Assembly (NCBI GenBank): GCA_946407015.1
Contig: CAMJML010000001.1
Span: forward strand, 310,001-374,000
From: an uncultured Selenomonadales bacterium
GTDB lineage: Bacteria > Bacillota > Negativicutes > DSM-1736 > Dendrosporobacteraceae
Length of the DNA stretch: 64,000 bases
Direction: 5' to 3'
The notes under the pieces were generated by a model that saw only the letters and a list, made by a program, of their open reading frames with translations, searched no databases and was not told where the DNA came from. Shown one piece after another: positions 57,549 through 64,000 of the stretch; within the stretch, counting starts at the first letter, position 1; each line of letters begins with the position of its first letter. Position numbers and translations under genes: made by a program.

Positions 57549-58517
57549 ATGGATGATGAATTAAGAGCTTCTGGCTCGACTTCGGCTTCTAATACCACTT
57601 CCTCATCAGGAGTTACGACTGTGGATAGTGCCGACGTGATTTGCGGCTGCCCTGAACCAGGTCCTGAGACCATTGAGGTCGAACAGGTACTGGCAGCAGA
57701 AATGCGCCAGAAAGTTGTCGAGTTTGATATGTTTGTTCCTGAACAAAAACCTGATATTGAACAAGTCGTTGACGTTTATGTCAAAGATGTGTGCATTAAA
57801 ACAGTCGATATCATTCCGAATAAAGTCATTATCCGTGGCGACATGGAAGTAAAGGTCATGTATGTTGCCGATTTGCCTGACCAGCCTGTTCATGCCTTCG
57901 AAAAACGTCATATCCGCTTTACCCGGGATATTGATGTGGATGGCGCTGATCCGGATATGAATGCAACTGCCGACGTACAGGTTGAATATGTGGATTATGA
58001 CTTCCATCGCCGTCATGACAATCGTAAAGTGCATATCACGGTCGTGCTCAAATTCTGGACCCGTGTACTTACTACGACGCAAATGGATGTTTATGCACTT
58101 TCTCCGATTGACGAAGTCGGCATATTTGAAAGCACAACAGCAAGCACCTCATCCGATGATTCAGTTTCGGCATCCAGCTTTAATGATGAAACAGTATCGG
58201 CTACCCAAACCGGTGGCGGTCAAATTGAAGCGGTCGGCGTAGAAAATATGCTGGTTACCGGCCCGTTGACGCCGTCGGCCGGGGTGAATATGTCTATCAG
58301 CGGAACGACAGCAACGGTAACCGGGAATAATGTCAATGTTCGGACCGGTCCCGGAACCAACTTCCCTTCAATCCGCAAAGTGAATTCCGGTGAAGCCGTT
58401 ACCATTAAGGAACAGGCTTTTGGCTGGTATCGCGTGGTCTTATCCGATGGTACAACAACAGGCTGGATTGCCAGCTGGCTTGTCAGCGGCGGCAGTACAG
58501 CCGGTGCTAAAGGCTAA
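57549..58517 (+). CDS. SPOCS (DUF3794) protein with C-terminal SH3b domain
   Basis: 322-residue protein. The N-terminal 35 residues are Ser/Thr-rich, then comes a SPOCS domain (about 40-185: QKVVEFDMFVPEQKPDIEQV; VDIIPNKVIIRGDMEVKVMY; LPDQPVHAFEKRHIRFTRDI) very similar to its upstream neighbour. A Ser/Thr/Asp-rich linker follows. The C-terminal bacterial SH3 domain (about 254-315) has NVNVRTGPGTNFPSIRKVNS and GWYRVVLSDGTTTGWIASW. SH3b domains bind cell-wall peptides, so this protein could tie a SPOCS layer to cortex or wall. GGGGGGAGAAAG precedes ATG 57549. Confidence 0.88.
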   Translation: MDDELRASGSTSASNTTSSSGVTTVDSADVICGCPEPGPETIEVEQVLAAEMRQKVVEFDMFVPEQKPDIEQVVDVYVKDVCIKTVDIIPNKVIIRGDMEVKVMYVADLPDQPVHAFEKRHIRFTRDIDVDGADPDMNATADVQVEYVDYDFHRRHDNRKVHITVVLKFWTRVLTTTQMDVYALSPIDEVGIFESTTASTSSDDSVSASSFNDETVSATQTGGGQIEAVGVENMLVTGPLTPSAGVNMSISGTTATVTGNNVNVRTGPGTNFPSIRKVNSGEAVTIKEQAFGWYRVVLSDGTTTGWIASWLVSGGSTAGAKG

Positions 58518-58524
58518 TTGTTTA

Positions 58525-58571
58525 AAACACCGTCACCTACTTGTATGCAGTAGGTGACGGTGTTTCTATTT
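58525..58571 (+). terminator. Intrinsic terminator of the SPOCS operon
   Basis: AAACACCGTCACCTACT and its exact inverted copy form a 17-bp stem with loop TGTATGC, followed by CTATTTT. Confidence 0.92.
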
Positions 58572-58726
58572 TGACAGCGGTGCCAAGGCTGGTTATTTTG
58601 TCTGACCACACCGGCGGAAAATTTGCACCGTTTCCGGTAAGCCCTCTTTGAGGTCTTGATTTCCGCAGGCTGTCATATACTGTAGTATGCTGTTGGCGTA
58701 TGCCAAATGGAAAGGGGCTGGCAATT

Positions 58727-59527
58727 GTGCTTATTGCTGTTGAATATCTTGGTGATATCGGCGTTGGCGTAACTTCACCCCGGTTGTTTCGGGCCAACGA
58801 CGGGAATATCTATGTCGTTAAGCTGCAGAATAATCGTTTGGGCCCAAAAGTCTTGGTGAATGAATACTTGGCTTGTCAGTTTGCGAAAACACTGGATTTG
58901 TGTTTTCCGGAAGGCGGAATTATCCGGTTGGAAGCACCGTTTATTGAAAAAAATAAACGGCTTAAAGCCGCCAGAGTCAAAGCCGGATGTCATTTTGCCA
59001 GTCGCTATCTGTCTGGATCAGAATACGTGGGCCGGAGAAACTTAGCGAAAGCGGCCAACAAGTCCCAAATGGCCGGAATCATGCTGTTTGATCATTTCTT
59101 TCATAATCTTGACCGTACCTGGAACCGCAAGAATTTATTGCTTAGACGGGAGGCCAACGCTTACCGGCTCTATGCAATCGACAATTCGCATTTGTTCCGG
59201 CGGGGCCGCTGGAGCATTGCGTCTTTGAATAAACTGGTCGACCGGGGCAGCATCAATAAACGGCGGGCCTTTGGCTGGCTGATCAAGCATTACCTGAAGC
59301 AGGAGGATTTTACCGTTTATATTGAGCGTATCAAAGGCATGACCGACAAAGAACTGCGGCTGATGGTAGCGGAAATTCCTGTCGAATGGCTGCCCGATCA
59401 GGCGGAGCGCGACGCGCTAACCGATTATTTGCTGAAACGGCGTGACCGGGTGGACCGCATTGCCGAGCAGATTATTCAATTAATCCCGGATGTAAACCGG
59501 ACAGCCTACTTGGATAAGCACGAATAG
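58727..59527 (+). CDS. HipA-like kinase-domain protein
   Basis: 266-residue protein resembling the HipA-like kinase family (HipA_2 type). LFRANDGNIYVVKLQNNRLG is the lysine-containing strand, FDHFFHNLDRTWNRKNLLL is the catalytic HxxDR...N loop and YRLYAIDNSHLF supplies the metal-binding Asp. A C-terminal helical region follows. Members lack the HipB partner and have no assigned substrate. GTG 58727 is preceded by GGAAAGGGG at good spacing and is preferred over ATG 58700. Its 3' end overlaps the convergent L,D-transpeptidase gene by 48 bases. Confidence 0.8.
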   Translation: MLIAVEYLGDIGVGVTSPRLFRANDGNIYVVKLQNNRLGPKVLVNEYLACQFAKTLDLCFPEGGIIRLEAPFIEKNKRLKAARVKAGCHFASRYLSGSEYVGRRNLAKAANKSQMAGIMLFDHFFHNLDRTWNRKNLLLRREANAYRLYAIDNSHLFRRGRWSIASLNKLVDRGSINKRRAFGWLIKHYLKQEDFTVYIERIKGMTDKELRLMVAEIPVEWLPDQAERDALTDYLLKRRDRVDRIAEQIIQLIPDVNRTAYLDKHE

Positions 59528-60112
59528 TTCTTCCACATTATGATTGTGCATGCGGATACAGCCGTTGGAGACCATTTGTCCGATCAACCAAGGCCGGCTG
59601 GTCCCGTGGATGCCATAGGCATCATAGTTGAGCCCCATCCAGCGGGTACCCAGTATGCCTCCCGGATTGACAATTTTAGTTGCAATGGCATAATTGCCAA
59701 CCGGAGTCGGGGTTGAGGGTTTCCCGATTGCAATCGGATATTGGCGGAAAGGGCTGTTACCGTTAAATAACGTCAGTGTCCGGCTGGATTTTGTGATCAG
59801 GATATTGGCACGGGCAATCGCCGTTGTGGCGCGCCGTTCGGCAATTTTAGCCGTAATCTGACTGGTTACTGCAGGCTGCAGGCGGCAATAGGTCAGTGGA
59901 TTGAGCAAGCCTGTTGCCGGCAAGCCTTCTAGCTCCTGAAACTGGCTGATGGCATCACGCGTAAGCGCGTCGTAGGTACTGGTAATGGCGGCGTCATACA
60001 ACCCGCGGTCGGCAAGGGCTTGCTGGATGCCGGCCAAAATGGGATGGGACTGGTCTTCGGTCAGGTTGACCTGAGACAAACGATGGGGGAGATACAACGT
60101 GCGAATATTCAC
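59480..60112 (-). CDS. L,D-transpeptidase (YkuD) with peptidoglycan-binding domain
   Basis: 210-residue protein. The N-terminal PG-binding domain (SHPILAGIQQALADRGLYDA; DAISQFQELEGLPATGLLNP) is joined to a YkuD catalytic domain with YGIHGTSRPWLIGQMVSNGC followed by IRM, giving the HxGT and SxGC(I/V)R active site with catalytic Cys. It forms 3-3 cross-links or attaches proteins to peptidoglycan. There is no signal peptide, as in several spore-associated YkuD proteins. The GGAGGT complement at 60121-60126 favours GTG at 60112 (or 60115); longer starts have no ribosome site. Confidence 0.88.
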   Translation of the reverse strand: MNIRTLYLPHRLSQVNLTEDQSHPILAGIQQALADRGLYDAAITSTYDALTRDAISQFQELEGLPATGLLNPLTYCRLQPAVTSQITAKIAERRATTAIARANILITKSSRTLTLFNGNSPFRQYPIAIGKPSTPTPVGNYAIATKIVNPGGILGTRWMGLNYDAYGIHGTSRPWLIGQMVSNGCIRMHNHNVEELFVLIQVGCPVYIRD

Positions 60113-60304
60113 CACAGACGACCTCCTTATTGGGATATCTAGCTTCAGCATTATATGAAACGAATGGGAATTTGGTGTTTTTCCCAATAAAAATGTATAA
60201 GAACAGGGATTTGTTGGCAAATATAGTAAGGAAAACTATTTTGCCTATCCTGTGCGTGAACAGGGATATGGACCGACTTGATCAATACTTTCGTGGAGGA
60301 AAAT

Positions 60305-61129
60305 ATGCAGGAAAAAGCTTCAGGCCGTTTACTGATTATTGGTGGTAATGAGGACAAGTATGGTGATTGTACGGTCTTACGGAAATTTATTGAACTGGCC
60401 GGCGGACGAAAAGCCCGCATTGCGGTCATGACCACGGCAACCGAACTTCCCCAAGAGGTGGGGGATGAATACCGGCTGATTTTTTCTGATTTGGGGGCAG
60501 AAACGGTCAGTGTACTGAATATCGACAATCGCGAAGAGGCTGGCGACCGTCATTTGGTTGCCGAAATCGAGCAGTCAGATGGTATTTTTTTTACTGGCGG
60601 GGATCAATTGCGCTTAACCAGTATTCTGGGGGGCTCAGCCGTTGACGGGGCTATCCGGCGGTCCTTTCGCCGGGGCGCGATGATTGCCGGGACAAGCGCC
60701 GGTGCTTCGGTGATGAGCCACACCATGATTGTTGGCGGCGATTCCAGTGACACTCCCAAAAAATCGGCTTTAAGTATGGCTCATGGAATGGGATTGATTG
60801 ATGAGGTGGTAATTGATCAGCATTTTGCCCAGCGCGGCCGGATTAACCGGCTGCTGGCCGCTGTTTCGCAGAATCCGCACGTATTGGGGATCGGGATTGA
60901 CGAAGATACGGCCATCCTGGTGGCCCCGGACGGAAAATGTGAAATTATCGGTTCGCAAACGGTGACCATTTTGGATGGAAAGCAGATTGGCTATTCGAAC
61001 ATTTCCGAGTCAAAGCGCTTGGATCCACTCGCCATTTCCAATGTGATTCTGCATATTTTAGCCCCTGGATTTGGCTATGACCTGCGTCAGCGCACCCCTT
61101 ATCTCATTCGCAAAAATCCCAATTCCTGA
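60305..61129 (+). CDS. cphB: Cyanophycinase
   Basis: 274-residue serine exopeptidase cleaving cyanophycin (multi-L-arginyl-poly-L-aspartate) to beta-Asp-Arg dipeptides. GRLLIIGGNEDKYGDCTVLR, DGIFFTGGDQLRLTSIL, the nucleophile motif IAGTSAGASVMS and VIDQHFAQRGRINRLL are standard. GTGGAGG lies close before ATG 60305; the frame is open further upstream without a ribosome site. The synthetase gene follows 79 bases later, so synthesis and breakdown of the reserve polymer are encoded together. Confidence 0.95.
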   Translation: MQEKASGRLLIIGGNEDKYGDCTVLRKFIELAGGRKARIAVMTTATELPQEVGDEYRLIFSDLGAETVSVLNIDNREEAGDRHLVAEIEQSDGIFFTGGDQLRLTSILGGSAVDGAIRRSFRRGAMIAGTSAGASVMSHTMIVGGDSSDTPKKSALSMAHGMGLIDEVVIDQHFAQRGRINRLLAAVSQNPHVLGIGIDEDTAILVAPDGKCEIIGSQTVTILDGKQIGYSNISESKRLDPLAISNVILHILAPGFGYDLRQRTPYLIRKNPNS

Positions 61130-61208
61130 TTGGAGTAAATGAACAGATTGAATGAACATTGATCTTGAGCATAAACCAAGCGATACAGTATTAGGAGGAT
61201 TGTAAATC

Positions 61209-63872
61209 ATGCAGATATTACAGATGCGAATTCTGCAAGGACCGAACATGTTTAGTTATAAGCCGGTATTGTGGCTGAAGCTGGCTCTCGGACAATATGA
61301 AAATGTCCCAAGCCATGCGATTGCCGGTTTTGTCCAGCGGTTAATCACTTGGCTGCCCGGGCTCCAGGAGCACCGCTGTTCGCGGGGGCGGGCCGGCGGT
61401 TTCATTGAGCGATTGCATGAAGGAACCTACTTGGCCCATATTTTTGAACATGTTATGCTGGAACTGCAAAATATGGCCGGCCATTCAGTCGGTTTCGGCA
61501 AAGCGCGTTCGACGGCGCAGCCTGGTATCTATGATGTGGTGGTCGGTTTTAAATGTCAGGCGGCTGCGCGTCAGAGTGCATACGTGGCAGAGCAATTATT
61601 AAAAGCGGCCATTGAAAATATTCCGTTTAACTTACATGATGGCCTTTGCAGCATCCGGGAAGCCAGTGAGCAGTTTGAACTTGGCCCCAGTACCAAAGCG
61701 ATCTTTGACGCTGCTGTGAAGCGGAAGATTCCGGTGCGGCGGTTTGCCGACGAAAATTTATTAATTCTGGGTTATGGCCGTTATTGCAAGCGGGTTTGGG
61801 CGACCATTACCGAACAAACCAGTGCATTGGCCACTGATTTGGTTTCTGATAAATACCTGACCGCCCGTTTGCTGGAAGACAATGGGATTCCGGTTCCCCG
61901 GAACATGCTGGTTACCGATGCCGGGCAAGCGCTCAAAGCCTTGCGGCAGATCGGCGGTTCAGTGGCCGTAAAGCCGCTCTCCGGGCATCATGGGAATGGG
62001 GTTACGGTGGATATTACCAGTGCGGCCGAAGTGGAACGGGCTTTTCAAATTGCCCGTGAGTATGATGAAAAAGTGCTGGTTGAAGAGTTTATACCCGGAC
62101 GGCAATACCGGCTTTGTGTGGTAAGCGGAAAAATGGTTGCCGCTGCGGAGCGGATTCCGGCCTATGTCATTGGGGACGGCCATCACACCGTTGCTGAACT
62201 GGTCAAGCTGGTGAATACCGATCCGACGCGCGGTGATGGACATGCTAAAGCGCTTACCAAGATCCAGATTGATGCGGTCGCGATTACGGTACTGGCCAAG
62301 CAAAACTTATCTCCTCAATCGATACCGGCCTTAAAACAAGTGGTGAGAATCCGGGATTGCGCCAATTTGAGCACCGGGGGAACCGCGGTCGATGTGACCG
62401 GTATTGTTCATCCTGATAATATCCGGCTGGTTGAGCGGACCGCCCAAATTGTTGGTTTGGATATTGCCGGTATTGATTTAGTGGCCCAGGATATTACGGT
62501 TCCGGTTACGCTGGGCAATGGAGCCGTCATTGAAGTCAATGCGGCACCCGGAATCCGCATGCATCACTATCCGACAGCCGGTAAGGCGCGGGATGTCGCC
62601 GGTCATATTGTGGATTATTTATTTCCGGAAAACTCGGAAGGCCGGATTCCCATTATTGCGATTACCGGTACGAATGGCAAAACAACGGTAACCCGTATGA
62701 TCAGTCATATCTGGCAGCAAGCCGGCTATAACGTCGGTATGACGACAACCGACGGTATCTTTATCAATGGGCAGTGCATTTTGCATGGCGATACCACCGG
62801 TCCTGACAGTGCCAGGATTATTTTGAGCAACACCGCGGTGGACGTGGCGGTGCTGGAAACGGCGCGCGGCGGGATTGTCCGGGGTGGATTGGCCTTTGAC
62901 CGGTGTGATATTGGCATAGTGACCAATATTACCGAGGATCATCTGGGGCAGGATGGCATCGAGAGTCTGGAGGATTTGGCTTATATTAAATCGCTGGTGC
63001 TGGAAACCGTCCATCCGGATGGAATGGTGCTGATCAATGCCGATGACCCGTATGCTGCGACCTTGTCGGCGCGGGTTCAGTCTGAAATCCTGTACTTTAG
63101 TATTGAGCCGAACAATATTGTCATTCGCCGTCATCTGGGAGCAGGCGGCAAAGCTGTATTTGTGAAAGACGGTACGGTCTATGTGGCGTGCGGCGGGATT
63201 GCCCGGCCGATTGTTGAGGTCAATCATATTCCGGCTACCTTGAACGGCATGGCTTTGCATAATTTGCAAAATGCCGTCATTGCGGCAGCCGCCTGTTATA
63301 GTGCCCGCATCCCCGTCCATTGTATCCGGCAGGGCTTGTCCTCCTTTGCCCAAAATCCGGGCCGGTTGACCATGCTGACGGTTGGGAGCTTCCGGGTATG
63401 TGTCGATTATGGACACAATCCCGCCGGCTATCAGGCGCTAATCAATACGGCCCGCCGCATGGGAGTGCCCCGGCTGGTGGGCGTGATTGCCGCTCCGGGC
63501 GACCGGCGGGATGATGTGACCCTCAACATCGGCAAAATTGCCGGGCAGGGTTTTGACTATTTGTATATTAAAGAAGATCTTGACCTGCGCGGCCGGGGAT
63601 CAGGTGAGACAGCTGAGTTACTGCGGCGCGGTGCCTTGGAAGCCGGTTTTGCGCCTGAACGGATTGCGACCATTTTGCCGGAGAAAGAGGCTGTTCGGCA
63701 GGCTTTGGAAAACGCCCGGCCGGGCGATCTGGTCATTGTGTTTTATGAAAAATATGACACCGTGATGCAAGTCGTCCATGATTTTGCCGAGCAGCTCAGT
63801 TCGGAGCAGGGCCTGATGAAAACCAGTGTCAAGCTTGAGCAGGTCGTGGTTGCCGGGGTGAAAAATATCTAA
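61209..63872 (+). CDS. cphA: Cyanophycin synthetase
   Basis: 887-residue enzyme polymerising Asp and Arg into cyanophycin, the usual length. The N-terminal region (MQILQMRILQGPNMFSYKPV; LAHIFEHVMLELQNMAG) is followed by an ATP-grasp domain (VAVKPLSGHHGNGVTVDITS; VEEFIPGRQYRLCVVSGKMV) that adds Asp. A Mur-ligase-like domain with P-loop ITGTNGKTTVTRMI near residue 485 adds Arg, and the end contains CVDYGHNPAGYQALI. GGAGGA precedes ATG 61209. Cyanophycin stores nitrogen, carbon and energy; in anaerobic Firmicutes it may serve during sporulation or stress. Confidence 0.96.
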   Translation: MQILQMRILQGPNMFSYKPVLWLKLALGQYENVPSHAIAGFVQRLITWLPGLQEHRCSRGRAGGFIERLHEGTYLAHIFEHVMLELQNMAGHSVGFGKARSTAQPGIYDVVVGFKCQAAARQSAYVAEQLLKAAIENIPFNLHDGLCSIREASEQFELGPSTKAIFDAAVKRKIPVRRFADENLLILGYGRYCKRVWATITEQTSALATDLVSDKYLTARLLEDNGIPVPRNMLVTDAGQALKALRQIGGSVAVKPLSGHHGNGVTVDITSAAEVERAFQIAREYDEKVLVEEFIPGRQYRLCVVSGKMVAAAERIPAYVIGDGHHTVAELVKLVNTDPTRGDGHAKALTKIQIDAVAITVLAKQNLSPQSIPALKQVVRIRDCANLSTGGTAVDVTGIVHPDNIRLVERTAQIVGLDIAGIDLVAQDITVPVTLGNGAVIEVNAAPGIRMHHYPTAGKARDVAGHIVDYLFPENSEGRIPIIAITGTNGKTTVTRMISHIWQQAGYNVGMTTTDGIFINGQCILHGDTTGPDSARIILSNTAVDVAVLETARGGIVRGGLAFDRCDIGIVTNITEDHLGQDGIESLEDLAYIKSLVLETVHPDGMVLINADDPYAATLSARVQSEILYFSIEPNNIVIRRHLGAGGKAVFVKDGTVYVACGGIARPIVEVNHIPATLNGMALHNLQNAVIAAAACYSARIPVHCIRQGLSSFAQNPGRLTMLTVGSFRVCVDYGHNPAGYQALINTARRMGVPRLVGVIAAPGDRRDDVTLNIGKIAGQGFDYLYIKEDLDLRGRGSGETAELLRRGALEAGFAPERIATILPEKEAVRQALENARPGDLVIVFYEKYDTVMQVVHDFAEQLSSEQGLMKTSVKLEQVVVAGVKNI

Positions 63873-63954
63873 AAAATCCTTGACAATGGCAGGCAAATTT
63901 AACCACTATGTCGAATAAAACCCATTCAGACATTATGTGGAGGTGTTTTGCCGC

Positions 63955-64000
63955 ATGGAAGATGTAAAAAACGAAGACTTACAATTGGTTGTTTTTCGTC
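63955..64000 (+). CDS. CheW-like chemotaxis protein (5' fragment)
   Basis: A GGAGGTG site lies shortly before ATG 63955, which opens MEDVKNEDLQLVVFR up to the window end. The LQLVVFRL-type start is characteristic of CheW and related coupling proteins, which link chemoreceptors to the CheA kinase. Only 15 residues are visible, so the assignment is tentative. Confidence 0.5.
   Translation, partial: MEDVKNEDLQLVVFR

Overview
The window looks like chromosome from a spore-forming, diderm Firmicute of the Negativicutes (Sporomusa/Pelosinus-like). The basis is a mixture of traits. Spore-lineage genes are present (YabG protease, two SPOCS/DUF3794 proteins, a DUF3231 relic, Cys-rich coat-like proteins). 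There is an outer-membrane beta-barrel protein with a signal peptide and a C-terminal Phe. There is a group IV ornithine/lysine decarboxylase of the kind that supplies cadaverine to Negativicute peptidoglycan, and anaerobe-type proteins (a double HgdC-like activase, TAXI-TRAP transporter). Genus assignment is inference.

Layout. 1-7850: 3' end of an FAD-linked glycolate/lactate oxidase, a TAXI-TRAP transporter and a polar amino acid ABC transporter. 7950-19750: the most unusual part. LarC (nickel insertase of the pincer nucleotide cofactor), a beta-carbonic anhydrase and an IclR regulator are followed by one tight operon. It encodes a ferredoxin with a BFD-like domain, a LarA-superfamily-like protein, a ModD/NadC-like phosphoribosyltransferase, a molybdopterin-binding-fold protein, the complete lower meta-cleavage route (hydratase, acylating acetaldehyde dehydrogenase, aldolase), an M24-fold protein that has lost its metal ligands, and a BenE-type permease. 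A shared 31-bp motif precedes larC and the operon. No ring-cleavage dioxygenase is present, so the cluster is a candidate oxygen-independent catabolic route feeding 2-oxopent-4-enoate to pyruvate and acetyl-CoA.

19800-31500: accessory and housekeeping genes (CPBP protease, acidic/Cys-rich coat-like protein, tRNA-Gln and tRNA-Lys, outer-membrane protein, KimA-like potassium importer, CCA-adding enzyme, decarboxylase, DegS). Between them lie a candidate sRNA, a degenerate 42-nt tandem repeat block and a DnaA-box cluster. 31700-40900: a 1,424-residue activase-like fusion with a TetR regulator, then ZnuCB-like and YcgRQ-like metal transport genes around AT-rich palindromes.

41000-55300 keeps the Bacillus yaaO-tmk-yaaR-holB-ricT-yabB-rsmI-abrB-metS-tatD-yabE-rnmV-ksgA-yabG order, but lacks yaaQ, yabA and yazA and has a glycosyltransferase inserted before yabG. 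55500-64000 holds a CAP-domain secreted protein, spore-envelope-type proteins, a HipA-like kinase, an L,D-transpeptidase, the cyanophycin pair cphB-cphA, and the start of a CheW-like gene. Most genes are on the plus strand. Intrinsic terminators and several sigma-A promoters can be read directly. No insertion sequence, prophage, rRNA or CRISPR array was seen.
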